NCBI RefSeq assembly: GCF_003688495.1 | Contig: NZ_REFH01000009.1 | Location: forward strand, 1-64,000 | From: Flavobacterium weaverense | Lineage (GTDB): Bacteria; Bacteroidota; Bacteroidia; Flavobacteriales; Flavobacteriaceae | DNA: 64,000 nt | Direction of reading: 5' to 3' | In this document: positions 33,950 through 43,738 of the stretch, one piece after another | Layout: each line of letters opens with the position of its first letter | Numbering within the stretch: position 1 is the stretch's first letter | Program-made: the position numbers and the translations under genes | Notes under the pieces: generated by a model | What the model was told of the DNA's origin: nothing | Database searches by the model: none | Seen by the model: the letters and a program-made list of their open reading frames with translations, nothing else

Positions 33950-35263
33950 TTAAAATGAAATTGTTCCTGCTAGCTCTTTTAACGCGATTTCTGATAATTT
34001 AGCTTGAAATTGTGCGTTGCTGTAACGAACTTTTGCATTCACATAATTTAATTGTGCTGTTCTGAACTCAAGAGTAGTAATAGTACCAATTTTAAATTTA
34101 TCTAGTGTGATATTTAAATTTTGATTGGCTATAGCCTCATTTTTCTCTTCTAAATCAATCAGCTCTAGATTTGTCATATACGTTTGATATGAAGTCGCTA
34201 ATTGAGAATAAAGTTGCTCATTTTGCTGATCAAAAGCTAGTTTAGAGTTATCAATTTGGATTTTAGCAATCTGTTCATTTCTATTCTGTGCAAAACCATC
34301 AAATAAATTTAACGAAGCACTAAAACCATAGTTCAAACCTCTCGCAGAAGATTCTGTTGTAAAGCCAAGGCTAGACTGACTTTCTGAAAAATTGTAGCCC
34401 GTGTTTAGTCTAACAGTTGGATATCGAGTTCCTTTAATTTGTTTTAATTGTAATTCTACTACTTTTCTATTTATAATTTGAGCTTCTAATTGTGGATTTT
34501 GTTTTTCTGCTAACTCCGTTAATTGAGGAAGTAGTAAAGTAGAATCAACTGTTATTGAATCAACAACATTAAAATCTGTCTTGACATCTCTTGCAAGGAT
34601 CTGATTTAAAACAATTTTAGTGTTTGCATATAATTCCTTTTGTCTAAGTAATGCTACTTTATCAGTATTTAAATCGACTTGCGCATTTAAAACTTCCAAC
34701 TTAGATGCTTTTCCAATGGAGAATCTATTTTGAGCCAAATTTAAACGCTGGTTCGAAATTACGATCGTTGTATCTAGAGCCGCTAACTGTTGTTGTTGCT
34801 GCACAAGATCAAAATAGGTCGCATTTACATCACTTATCTTTGTGATTATCGTCATTTTTAGTTGCGCTTCGCCTAGCTTTTGAAGTTCTTTCAATTGATC
34901 TAGTTTCGCAAACATTTTAAAACCATCAAAAATGGTCCAGTCTAAACCAACACCATAATTCAAATTACTACTTTTTCCATTATTCAAAGTGGTCACCGTA
35001 CCGTCAGCACGTGTTTGAGAAAGATTCTGGATTCCGTTATTATCAACGATTGTTGCAGTAGCTTTAGGAAGCATTCCTGCGTTACCTGAAGTAACGTTGG
35101 TTTTACTAATTAATGAATTATTAGATGCAATTTTTATTTCGTAGTTGTTTTCCAATGCGATTTTTACAGCATTTTCTATTGTTAATACTTCTTGTGCGTT
35201 AACATTAACTGCAAAAAAGAATAGCACAATCAAACTTCGAAATATTATTTTATTATGTGTCAT
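33950..35263 (-). CDS. TolC-family outer-membrane efflux protein
   Basis: Outer-membrane channel of the RND efflux system. Signal peptide (about 1-23, ending NVNAQ), then two copies of the outer-membrane efflux repeat, each with a long alpha-helical hairpin (coiled-coil residues such as LAQNRFSIGKASKLEVLNAQVDLN in the first and ITLDKFKIGTITTLEFRTAQLNYVNA in the second). At 437 aa it is a normal length and has no lipobox, so it is not a NodT-type lipoprotein. Last gene of the operon adaptor-pump-channel; an inverted repeat lies in the 84-bp gap before it. Confidence 0.92.
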   Translation of the reverse strand: MTHNKIIFRSLIVLFFFAVNVNAQEVLTIENAVKIALENNYEIKIASNNSLISKTNVTSGNAGMLPKATATIVDNNGIQNLSQTRADGTVTTLNNGKSSNLNYGVGLDWTIFDGFKMFAKLDQLKELQKLGEAQLKMTIITKISDVNATYFDLVQQQQQLAALDTTIVISNQRLNLAQNRFSIGKASKLEVLNAQVDLNTDKVALLRQKELYANTKIVLNQILARDVKTDFNVVDSITVDSTLLLPQLTELAEKQNPQLEAQIINRKVVELQLKQIKGTRYPTVRLNTGYNFSESQSSLGFTTESSARGLNYGFSASLNLFDGFAQNRNEQIAKIQIDNSKLAFDQQNEQLYSQLATSYQTYMTNLELIDLEEKNEAIANQNLNITLDKFKIGTITTLEFRTAQLNYVNAKVRYSNAQFQAKLSEIALKELAGTISF

Positions 35264-35280
35264 AATTATATTTTGTTGGA

Positions 35281-35328
35281 CACGAAAAGTGTTTTTAGAA
35301 ATTTAAGTTTTAAGTTTTACTTTTCGTG
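35281..35328. repeat. Inverted repeat between the RND pump gene and the tolC-type gene
   Basis: CACGAAAAGT (35281-35290) and ACTTTTCGTG (35319-35328) are perfect 10-bp inverted copies with a 28-nt loop. In the minus-strand mRNA this forms a stem-loop between two cistrons. There is no T-run directly after it, so it may be a processing or stability element or a partial attenuator. Confidence 0.5.
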
Positions 35329-35347
35329 ATAGATCTATTCCTCTTTG

Positions 35348-38300
35348 TTAATTAACGTCTTTTTCATATTCTTCAATATGGTCAAACTCCGGATAATGCT
35401 TTCTCGCTTTAGACCACATTAAGTATAGCGCAGGAATAACAAATAATGTTAAAACCAAAGAGAAAATGGTTCCTCCTACGATTACAACTCCCATTCCCAT
35501 TCTACTTGTAGAAGCTGCACCAAAAGATATCGCAATAGGAAGTGCACCTAACGAAATTGCTAAACTCGTCATTAAAATAGGACGTAATCTCGCTTCTGAA
35601 GCTTCTAAAATGGCTTCTAACTTTGGCTTTCCTTGCTCTCGGAGCTGATTGGCAAATTCGACAATTAATATTCCGTTTTTAGTTACTAAACCAATTAGCA
35701 TGACGGTTCCAATTTGGCTAAAAATATTCCAAGTTTGGTTAAATAACCATAACGAGAACAATGCACCAGCAACTGCCATTGGCACTGTTAATATAATAAT
35801 GAATGGATCTATAAAACTCTCAAACTGTGCTGATAGAATAAGGAAGATTAGTAATAAAGCTAGTCCAAAAGCAAATGCTGTATTCGAACTACTTTCAACA
35901 AAATCTCGAGATTCTCCACCCAAATCAGTAGTGAAAGTGTCGTCTAAAACTTTGGCTTTTATTTCGTTCATGGCATCAATTCCATCGTTGATACTTTTAC
36001 CTGGAGCAAGACCTGCAGAAACAGTCGCCGAGAGATATCTATTGTTATGGTATAATTGCGGAGGATTACTTTGCTCTTCCACATTAACAACGTTGTCCAT
36101 CTGGATTAATTCACCTTTCTTGTTTTTAACAAACATCGAAGTTAAATCAAGAGGTTTAGATCGATCTTTTTGATCAAACTGACCAATTACTTGATACTGC
36201 TTTCCATTTCTCATAAAGTAACCAAAACGTTGTCCACTTAAAGAGAGTTGTAACGTTTGTGCAATGTCAATTACTGAAATACCTAAACTTTCCGCTTTTT
36301 CGCGATCTATTGTTACATTAATCTCTGGTTTGTTGAATTTTAAATTCACATCTGTAATGGAGAAAGTCTCATTTTTAGCAGCTTCATCCATGAAAATTGG
36401 AATTTTTTCTCTCAATTTCTCGAAATTCGGTGCTTGAATAATATATTGGATTGGTAAACCACCACGTCTATTTACAGCGATAGTTGGCTGCTCAATAATG
36501 GATGTTTTAGCTTCTGGATAACGCTTGGTCCATTTAGTAAGTTTCTCGGCAATCTCTTTTTGAGAATCAGTTCTTTCACTAGGATCTACTAATGAAACAC
36601 GGATAAATCCACTATTCACAGATGAAGATCCAAAACCAGGAGAGGTAATAACTAAACTCACCTTTTTTCCAGGAATAGAATCATCCACTAATTTAGATAT
36701 TTCTTGCATGAATCGGTCAGTATACTCATAAGAAGAACCTTCTGGAGTAGTCATACGCATCACAAAACTACTTCGATCGTCATAAGGCGCTGTCTCTTTT
36801 TGTAATAAATTAAAAAACAAATAAATCAGTCCAAAACAAACGAATAAAATAGGGAAACTCAGCCACTTCCTTTTCATGAAATTAGATAGTGAATCCGCAT
36901 ATCCTTTATTCAATTTCTGGAAATAAGGCTCTGTTTTAAGATAAAAATTTGATTTCTTTTGTTCGCCACCTTTCATCAAGTACGCGTTCAACATAGGAGT
37001 TAACGTTAGTGACACAAAGGCTGAAATAAGAACAGCGGCGCCAATCACGACACCAAATTCCCTAAATAGCCGCCCGACAAATCCTTCGAGGAAAATAACA
37101 GGTAAAAATACAGCTGCTAAGGTTACGGAAATCGAAATTACAGCGAAGAATATTTCATTTGAACCTTTAATTGCAGCCTCGATTGGATTCATTCCTTCTT
37201 CAACTTTCTTAAAAATATTTTCGGTAACAACAATTCCATCATCAACTACAAGTCCTGTTGCAAGAACAATGGCTAGTAAAGTCAATACGTTGATCGAGAA
37301 TCCAAAAAGCCACATTATAAAGAAGGTAGCAATTAATGAAACCGGAATATCGATTAGAGGTCTAAATGCTATCGCCCAATCTCTAAAGAATAAAAAGATA
37401 ATTAAGATTACTAAAATAATCGAAATTCCTAATGTTTCCGCTACTTCAATAACTGATCTTTTAACAAAAATAGTGTTATCAATCGCTATATTTAATTTTA
37501 TGTCTTGCGGTAAATCCTTTTTCAAGGCTTCAAAAACTTTGTAAAATTCTTTAGATATATCTAGATAATTGGCACCAGGTAAAGGAACAATCGCAACACC
37601 AACAAGAGGAGTACCAGATTGTGTCATTTTAGTTTCAATATTTTCAGGACCTATACTAGCACTTCCAATATCACTTAAACGAACAATTTTATCGCCTTCA
37701 GAACGAATAATAATATTATTAAATTCCTCGGCAGTAGAAAGATTACCAACAGTTTTTACTGTTAATTCGGTGTTAGCGCCTGTCAGTTTTCCAGAAGGTA
37801 ATTCAACATTTTGTTTATTCAAGGCCTCTCTTACTTCTGAAACCGTGCAACCATAAGAAGCTAGTTTAATTGGATCAATCCACAAACGCATTGCGTATCG
37901 TTTTTGTCCCCAAATTTGGACACCACTCACGCCAGGAATTGTTTCTAAACGTTGGGAAATTACATTTTCTGCATAATCACTAAGTTCTAGTGCGCTTCGC
38001 GTATCACTCTGAACTGTCATCGAAATAATTGCTTCACCATTGGCATCAGCCTTGGAAACAACAGGAGGAGAGTCAATATCTTGTGGAAGATTACGCACTG
38101 CTTGTGACACTTTATCACGAACATCGTTAGCAGCGTCTTCAAGATTTTTATCCAGATTAAATTCGATCGTAATATTACTACTTCCTTGCGCACTCGAAGA
38201 TGTTACGTTTCGAATTCCGTCAATTGAGTTAATTGCCTTCTCTAAAGGTTCTGTAATTTGGGATTCGATGATATCAGCATTTGCACCAGCATAATTGGTA

Positions 38301-38443
38301 CGAATAGAAACTTGAGCAGGATCAATTGATGGAAATTCTCGAACACCCAAAAAAGTATATCCTATTAATCCGAATAACACAATGGCCAAATTGATCACTA
38401 TGGTCATTACTGGTCTTCTAATACTTGTAGTTGATAAACTCAT
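35348..38443 (-). CDS. RND multidrug efflux permease (HAE1 type)
   Basis: Inner-membrane, proton-driven pump of the AcrB/MexB class. The N-terminus SIRRPVMTIVINLAIVLFGLIGY is the first TM helix. Two large periplasmic loops (about 35-335 and 565-870) separate TM blocks. TM4 has the proton-relay aspartates in ATGLVVDDGIVVTENI, and TM10 has the relay lysine region NGILIVEFANQLREQG. At 1031 aa it is full length. It lies between the adaptor gene (58 bp upstream) and the tolC-type gene (84 bp downstream). Substrates cannot be inferred; the short-loop pattern argues against heavy-metal CusA type. Confidence 0.95.
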   Translation of the reverse strand: MSLSTTSIRRPVMTIVINLAIVLFGLIGYTFLGVREFPSIDPAQVSIRTNYAGANADIIESQITEPLEKAINSIDGIRNVTSSSAQGSSNITIEFNLDKNLEDAANDVRDKVSQAVRNLPQDIDSPPVVSKADANGEAIISMTVQSDTRSALELSDYAENVISQRLETIPGVSGVQIWGQKRYAMRLWIDPIKLASYGCTVSEVREALNKQNVELPSGKLTGANTELTVKTVGNLSTAEEFNNIIIRSEGDKIVRLSDIGSASIGPENIETKMTQSGTPLVGVAIVPLPGANYLDISKEFYKVFEALKKDLPQDIKLNIAIDNTIFVKRSVIEVAETLGISIILVILIIFLFFRDWAIAFRPLIDIPVSLIATFFIMWLFGFSINVLTLLAIVLATGLVVDDGIVVTENIFKKVEEGMNPIEAAIKGSNEIFFAVISISVTLAAVFLPVIFLEGFVGRLFREFGVVIGAAVLISAFVSLTLTPMLNAYLMKGGEQKKSNFYLKTEPYFQKLNKGYADSLSNFMKRKWLSFPILFVCFGLIYLFFNLLQKETAPYDDRSSFVMRMTTPEGSSYEYTDRFMQEISKLVDDSIPGKKVSLVITSPGFGSSSVNSGFIRVSLVDPSERTDSQKEIAEKLTKWTKRYPEAKTSIIEQPTIAVNRRGGLPIQYIIQAPNFEKLREKIPIFMDEAAKNETFSITDVNLKFNKPEINVTIDREKAESLGISVIDIAQTLQLSLSGQRFGYFMRNGKQYQVIGQFDQKDRSKPLDLTSMFVKNKKGELIQMDNVVNVEEQSNPPQLYHNNRYLSATVSAGLAPGKSINDGIDAMNEIKAKVLDDTFTTDLGGESRDFVESSSNTAFAFGLALLLIFLILSAQFESFIDPFIIILTVPMAVAGALFSLWLFNQTWNIFSQIGTVMLIGLVTKNGILIVEFANQLREQGKPKLEAILEASEARLRPILMTSLAISLGALPIAISFGAASTSRMGMGVVIVGGTIFSLVLTLFVIPALYLMWSKARKHYPEFDHIEEYEKDVN

Positions 38444-38501
38444 TTAAATTTTTATTTTGATTGTTGGTTTTTAGATTAAAATTAAAATCTAATTGCGAAA
38501 T

Positions 38502-39560
38502 CTATTTTACTATAACTTTAACGGGATCATCATTTTTTAATGCCATCACACCATTTGTAATAACGGTATCACCTTCTTTTAAACCTGAAAGTACTAAAAC
38601 CGAAGTTTCTGTTCTTGTAGCAGTTTCTATCATTAATTCTTTGGCTAAACCGTTATTAGAAATAAAAATTTTCTTTCCATTTTGGACTGGAATAATCGCT
38701 TCAGTAGGAACAACAATCGCGTCTTTTATAATATCTAACGGTAATTCTACGTCTGCAAAAGTTCCCGGTAATAATTTACCATCTTTATTTTCTGCGATCG
38801 CACGAACTTGCAAAGTTCTAGTGGCCACAGCTATTTCTGGCTCAATTGCATATACTTTTGCTGTATATCTTTCCTCCGAACCTGCAACTTTAAAACTAAT
38901 TGTAGTGTTTGTTTTAACTTGAGTTGCGTATTTTTCAGGAATCGAAAAAGTAATTTTTAATTTTCCTGTATTAACTAATTTGGTTACTAAAATTGCTGGC
39001 GTAATATAAGTTCCAGGAGAAATAGAACGCAAGCCAATTTTACCAGAAAATGGCGCTCTTACGGATGTTTTTGCGATTTGGGCTTGTATCAACTGACTTT
39101 GCGCTTGTGCTGATTTTAAATCGGCTCTTGCTAAGTCATATTCTTCTTGACTTATTGCCTCTTTTTGCAATAGTAATTTTGCTCTTCTCTCGTTTTCTGA
39201 AGCTAAACCTTCTTTAGTAGAGGTTTGTCTTAATTGAGCTCTTAATTCAATATCATTAACTTTAAAAAGAACTTGTCCTTTACTAACATTGCTTCCTTCT
39301 TGAAAATAAATGCCTTCAACTATACCTGAAACTTCACTACGAATTTCAACTTGCTCGTTTGCTTCGATAGAACCAGAAAGGGATAAGTTATTATCAAATG
39401 TTTGATATTTAACAACGATTCCAGTCAAAGTCATTGCTTTAGACTTGCCTTTTGGACCTTTAGAATCTCCTGCTTTGTTACTATTTGAGTTAATTCTGTA
39501 ACCAATAAAGCCAATAATTCCAACGGCTAGTAAAGTGTAAACTAGGTATTTAATTTTCAT
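38502..39560 (-). CDS. RND periplasmic adaptor subunit (membrane fusion protein)
   Basis: AcrA/HlyD-type adaptor that joins the pump to the TolC-like channel. One N-terminal hydrophobic helix (about 5-23, no lipobox), a lipoyl-like half motif (GSIEANEQVEIRSEVSGIVEGIYFQEGSNVSKGQ), an alpha-hairpin with the second lipoyl half (VRAPFSGKIGLRSISPGTYI), beta-barrel and membrane-proximal domains. Length 352 aa. First gene of the minus-strand efflux operon, so the promoter should lie in 39561-39778, where a 14-bp palindrome is found. Confidence 0.94.
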   Translation of the reverse strand: MKIKYLVYTLLAVGIIGFIGYRINSNSNKAGDSKGPKGKSKAMTLTGIVVKYQTFDNNLSLSGSIEANEQVEIRSEVSGIVEGIYFQEGSNVSKGQVLFKVNDIELRAQLRQTSTKEGLASENERRAKLLLQKEAISQEEYDLARADLKSAQAQSQLIQAQIAKTSVRAPFSGKIGLRSISPGTYITPAILVTKLVNTGKLKITFSIPEKYATQVKTNTTISFKVAGSEERYTAKVYAIEPEIAVATRTLQVRAIAENKDGKLLPGTFADVELPLDIIKDAIVVPTEAIIPVQNGKKIFISNNGLAKELMIETATRTETSVLVLSGLKEGDTVITNGVMALKNDDPVKVIVK

Positions 39561-39664
39561 ATTTAAAGTTATAAAGTAAGAATAAAAAGCAATCTAATTA
39601 TTTCAAAAAAACAAATTTAGTTTTTAGAATCTTAAATAGTGAATTAGTTAAATATTATTTAACG

Positions 39665-39678
39665 TTTGTACATACAAA
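39665..39678. promoter_or_regulatory. 14-bp palindrome upstream of the efflux operon
   Basis: TTTGTA-CA-TACAAA, about 105 bp before the adaptor ATG. A minus-strand -7 match (TAAATTTG, 39619-39612) lies between. It could bind a dimeric repressor, but no regulator gene is adjacent. The rest of 39561-39778 shows nothing clear. Confidence 0.3.
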
Positions 39679-39778
39679 TATTAATTAAAACACAAAATTA
39701 GCCACCTAAAGTTCCTAAAATCTCAATTGAACAAGACTGTAAAAAATGATAAAGGTTTAATTATGTTGTAAAAAAATA

Positions 39779-41887
39779 TTAGCTAATATAATTCCAGATA
39801 TTTTTTTTCTTAGTCATTTCTATGTAAACTGCACGTAAGGACGCATGTTCTGGCTTTTGCATAGCAGCATCTTCCTTCAATAATTTCATGGCATAATTTC
39901 TGGCTAATGCCAAAGTATCGCGATCTCTGACTAAATCAGCGATTTGTAAATTTAGTACACCACTTTGCTGAGTTCCCATAAGATTTCCGGGACCTCGTAG
40001 TTTTAAGTCTACTTCGGCAATTTCGAAACCATCATTCGTTCGAACCATCGTTTCCATTCTTGTCTTACTATCATTACTCATTTTATGACTTGTCATCAAG
40101 ATGCAATAACTTTGTTCAGCACCACGTCCTACACGACCGCGAAGTTGATGAAGCTGTGATAATCCAAAACGTTCAGCACTTTCGATTATCATTACACTCG
40201 CATTAGGAACATTAACGCCAACTTCAATAACCGTTGTAGCCACCATTATATTTGTTTTGCCTTCAGAAAAGCGTTTCATTTCAGCATCTTTATCTGCTGG
40301 TTTCATCTTTCCATGCAAAATAGAAATTGAATATTGCGGAAGTGGAAAATCTCTTGAAATACTCTCATAACCATCCATCAAATCTTTATAATCCATTTTT
40401 TCGGATTCTTGAATAAGAGGATAAACGATATAAATTTGTCTTCCTAAAGCAATTTCATCTCTCAGAAATTTCCAAACTTTCAATCGATTGCTATCAAAAC
40501 GATGTACTGTTTGAATTGGTTTTCTACCAGGAGGCAGCTCGTCAATTACTGAAATATCTAAATCGCCATATAAACTCATCGCTAAAGTACGGGGAATAGG
40601 AGTTGCGGTCATTACTAATACGTGTGGTGGAATTGTGTTTTTTTTCCACAATTTAGAACGTTGCTCTACCCCAAAACGATGTTGCTCATCAATGACAGCA
40701 AGACCTAAATTTTTAAATTTCACTTTATCTTCTATTAAAGCATGCGTTCCAATAATAATATCTAAAGTACCGTTTTCCAGTTCCTCATGAATTATTCTGC
40801 GTTGTGCAATTCTAGTTGAACCTGTAAGAATTCGAATGTTGATGTTCACGCTTTCTGCTAATTCAGATAAACCGATAAAATGCTGATTGGCTAAAATTTC
40901 TGTTGGTGCCATCAAGCACGCTTGGAAGCCATTATCTAATGCTAAAAGCATACTCATAAATGCGACAATGGTCTTACCAGAACCTACGTCTCCTTGCAAT
41001 AATCGGTTCATTTGGGCATTGCTACCCATGTCGTTTCTAATCTCTTTTATTACTCTTTTTTGCGCATTAGTCAATTCGAAAGGCAAATGATTTTGATAAA
41101 AGTCATTGAAATATTCACCGACTTTAGTAAAGGGATGTCCTTTTATTTTATGTTTTTGGATGAGATTTTTAGTAATTAACTGCAATTGAATAAAAAACAA
41201 TTCTTCAAAAATCAATCTAAATTTTGCTTTGGCCAAGATTTCTGGGCTTTTTGGAAAGTGAATGTTGAATAAAGCTTCTTTTTTAGAAATCAATTTTAAT
41301 TCTGAAATCAAGTAGTCGGGCAATGTTTCGATAAACAATGTCTGAGTTTCAATAAATAATTGCTGCATCATTTTATTGATGACTTTATTTGAAACCCCGC
41401 GATTAGTCAAAGTTTCAGTCGATGGATAAACGGGTTGCATTGCAGAACGCAGACTTTGTTTGTGCTCCGCCATTAATTCGATTTCAGGATGTGCCATGTT
41501 AAACATATTTCCAAAGGAAGTGCATTTTCCAAAAATCACGCAGACTTCATTCACTTTCAAGCTTTCGCGAATCCACTTATGACCTTGAAACCAAACCAAT
41601 TCCATTTGTCCCGTATCATCAACGAAGATTGCGACGAGGCGTTTTTGATTTTTACCAAATTCAACTGTTTTAATGTTTATTATTTTCCCAATAATTTGAA
41701 CTTCAGCACCATTATTCTGTAGCTCATTGATTTTGTAATAACGCGTTCGATCAATATATCTATTTGGAAAAAAGTTGACCAAATCCGAATACTTATAAAT
41801 CCCAAGCTCCTTACGTAGCAATTCGCCCCGATTAGGGCCCACACCTTTTAGGAATTCTATGGGAGTAAGTAGTAGGTTTTGCTGCAT
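39779..41887 (-). CDS. recG: ATP-dependent DNA helicase RecG
   Basis: Branch-migrating helicase acting on stalled forks and recombination intermediates. N-terminal wedge/OB domain (about 1-250, beginning TPIEFLKGVGPNRGELLRKELGI), then superfamily 2 motifs: Walker A LLQGDVGSGKT, Walker B VIDEQHRFGVEQR, motif III MTATPIPRTLA and motif VI QLRGRVGRG. Full length at 702 aa. A -7-like TATCTTCG (minus, 41899-41892) ends only 4 nt before the ATG, so the mRNA may be leaderless. The 286-bp gap to the divergent DUF1697 gene has only these promoter elements. Confidence 0.96.
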   Translation of the reverse strand: MQQNLLLTPIEFLKGVGPNRGELLRKELGIYKYSDLVNFFPNRYIDRTRYYKINELQNNGAEVQIIGKIINIKTVEFGKNQKRLVAIFVDDTGQMELVWFQGHKWIRESLKVNEVCVIFGKCTSFGNMFNMAHPEIELMAEHKQSLRSAMQPVYPSTETLTNRGVSNKVINKMMQQLFIETQTLFIETLPDYLISELKLISKKEALFNIHFPKSPEILAKAKFRLIFEELFFIQLQLITKNLIQKHKIKGHPFTKVGEYFNDFYQNHLPFELTNAQKRVIKEIRNDMGSNAQMNRLLQGDVGSGKTIVAFMSMLLALDNGFQACLMAPTEILANQHFIGLSELAESVNINIRILTGSTRIAQRRIIHEELENGTLDIIIGTHALIEDKVKFKNLGLAVIDEQHRFGVEQRSKLWKKNTIPPHVLVMTATPIPRTLAMSLYGDLDISVIDELPPGRKPIQTVHRFDSNRLKVWKFLRDEIALGRQIYIVYPLIQESEKMDYKDLMDGYESISRDFPLPQYSISILHGKMKPADKDAEMKRFSEGKTNIMVATTVIEVGVNVPNASVMIIESAERFGLSQLHQLRGRVGRGAEQSYCILMTSHKMSNDSKTRMETMVRTNDGFEIAEVDLKLRGPGNLMGTQQSGVLNLQIADLVRDRDTLALARNYAMKLLKEDAAMQKPEHASLRAVYIEMTKKKNIWNYIS

Positions 41888-42173
41888 TGTGCGAAGATAG
41901 TTCTTTGTTTTTAATTTTGAAAATTAGTGTATTTTACAAATAAAAATAGTTTAATAATTGCCTTTTCAGTGATTTTTTCTAAATATTTAAAATAAGACTA
42001 TTTGAAATTCATTTCTACTTCATAACTTTCTTAGATGAAACATAAAAAAGTAAAATTTCAATATTGAACAGATAGTTTAGCAATCCCCAAATAACATAAT
42101 CCTTTTCAAGTAGTAGAATTATTGTAAAATTTCCTTTTAAACACAATATCTTTGCTAAAATAAAATTTAAAAA

Positions 42174-42719
42174 ATGACAACTCATCTCGCACTTCTTCGT
42201 GGCATCAATGTTTCTGGTCACAGTATGATCAAAATGGATGCTCTTAAGACTACTTTAGAAAATATCGGTTTTCGAAATGTGGAAACCTATATTCAATCTG
42301 GAAATGTTTTTGTGGATAGCGAAGAGGAAAATGCAGCAGCAGTTGGTTTTAAAATTAAGCAAGAAATCTTTAAAATTTTCGGTCATGAAGTTCCGGTTGT
42401 GGTTATTGGTAAAGCAGACCTAGAAGCTTGTTTTAAAAACAATGCTTATTTAAAAGAGCAAGAAGTAGATACTAAAAAGTTGTATGTTGCTTTTATTTCG
42501 ACCACTTTATCGAGTACAAGTATGAATGATTTGAGAATTAGTCAATTTAAACCCGATGAAGCTAGTATTGACGGCAATAAAATTTTTATTAAGTATGCTG
42601 TTGGAGCTGGAAAGACACGTTTTGATCAAAAATACATTGAGAAAAAATTAAATGTAATTGCTACGATTCGGAATTGGAATACGGTTACGCAGTTGCTAAA
42701 AATGTATGAAGAGAGATAA
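42174..42719 (+). CDS. DUF1697 family protein
   Basis: A 181-aa cytosolic protein matching the DUF1697 pattern: LLRGINVSGHSMIKMDALKTTLENIGF at the N-terminus, then the VETYIQSGNVFVDS strand and a C-terminal RNWNTVTQLLKM block. The biochemical function is unknown. It has a -7 element TATCTTTG (42147-42154) with a TTG 22 bp upstream, 20 bp before the ATG. It stands alone; a palindromic repeat follows at 42760. Confidence 0.88.
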   Translation: MTTHLALLRGINVSGHSMIKMDALKTTLENIGFRNVETYIQSGNVFVDSEEENAAAVGFKIKQEIFKIFGHEVPVVVIGKADLEACFKNNAYLKEQEVDTKKLYVAFISTTLSSTSMNDLRISQFKPDEASIDGNKIFIKYAVGAGKTRFDQKYIEKKLNVIATIRNWNTVTQLLKMYEER

Positions 42720-42759
42720 TTTTCGAGTCTTCACTTTCTGTTGTGCTTTTTCTATTTAG

Positions 42760-42825
42760 TTTGTCTCGCTGGAAGCGTCCCAACTTTAGAGAGCAACGTA
42801 ATTGAGACGATTCCAGCGTGACAAA
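42760..42825. repeat. REP-like palindromic repeat
   Basis: Two 24-base arms, 42760-42783 and 42802-42825, are inverted copies with 21 of 24 matches around an 18-nt loop. The conserved core is CGCTGGAA/TTCCAGCG with GTC/GAC outside. It is unlike the other two repeat families in the window. It lies between two convergent genes and has no T-run. Confidence 0.75.
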
Positions 42826-42903
42826 AGTACTTGTGAAAAGTTTTAAAATTGCTTCATAGTTTCGCTAATGTTCAGCACGTCGCGAAATAATAACCCAAAT
42901 TTA

Positions 42904-43638
42904 CTATGGAATTAAATCACAATACCAAAACCCAAAATCAAAAACATCTGAAGAACTTGTATCACAAGCTGAATTAGATGAATCCTCTTGTTTTGGTTGC
43001 TCATGTTTTCGGTAAACTATTTCTCCTATATTAAAGTTAATTGGCTTAGAGAATATTGGTCCATCAAAAGTAAAGGTATGAAACTCTCCATTTTCTCCAC
43101 ATACATCTACATTGTCTGGCAAATCATTAATGAAATCCTGATCAATAATTCGACCCACAAAACTTTTATCTAAAAAACGTTCATTTACACAAACGACAAT
43201 AGTTTTAAATCCTAAACTGATAAATTCTTGAATTAAATTAATAGTTGGTATTTGCCAAAGCGGAAATACAGTTTTAAAACCTATTTTGGATAATTGATCT
43301 TCTCTATATTTACGTAAATCTTCCAACAAAATATCACCAAAAATAGAATGTGTTACTCCTTGATCTTTTAGCTTCATTAATGTTTCGTTCATTACATTTT
43401 CATATGCTTCCATCGTTGGCGTTTCAGGAATTTGCATAATTTCAAGAGGAATTCCGAGACTTTCTGCTTGTTGTTTCAAAAGTTCAACACGCACTCCATG
43501 CATAGAAATGCGCTGAAACTCTTGATTTACGCTAGTTAGTAAACAAGAGATTTCAAATTCAGAATTTTGGATTACTTTGTATAATGCTAAAGCAGAATCT
43601 TTTCCGCTGCTCCAGTTAAAAATGGCTTTTGGTTTCAA
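42904..43638 (-). CDS. Dph6-related ATP pyrophosphatase (PP-loop)
   Basis: A 244-aa protein of the adenine-nucleotide alpha-hydrolase superfamily, often annotated diphthine--ammonia ligase. The PP-loop FNWSSGKDSALALYK is at residues 8-22; MHGVRVELLKQQAESLGIPLE and SIFGDILLEDLRKYREDQ follow, as in the ATP_bind_4 family. Bacteria have no diphthamide, so the true substrate here is unknown. It is convergent with DUF1697 and divergent from the M1 aminopeptidase gene. Confidence 0.85.
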   Translation of the reverse strand: MKPKAIFNWSSGKDSALALYKVIQNSEFEISCLLTSVNQEFQRISMHGVRVELLKQQAESLGIPLEIMQIPETPTMEAYENVMNETLMKLKDQGVTHSIFGDILLEDLRKYREDQLSKIGFKTVFPLWQIPTINLIQEFISLGFKTIVVCVNERFLDKSFVGRIIDQDFINDLPDNVDVCGENGEFHTFTFDGPIFSKPINFNIGEIVYRKHEQPKQEDSSNSACDTSSSDVFDFGFWYCDLIP

Positions 43639-43738
43639 TAGTTATTTATTGTAGTTTTCTAACTGTAAACTTACGCTATTCCATTTATTTTTTAATTAAA
43701 TGATTGTAACTTTGAGTTTTTAGTATAAAATAATAGCA

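Noticed and set aside
35649..36173. 174-codon open frame antisense to the RND pump gene
   Set aside because: It lies fully inside a well-supported gene and its composition mirrors the pump codons; several similar antisense frames occur in this gene.
42015..42221. 68-aa hydrophobic frame on the minus strand upstream of DUF1697
   Set aside because: It overlaps the start and the TATCTTTG promoter element of the DUF1697 gene and has no family motif; hydrophobicity follows from AT-rich sequence.
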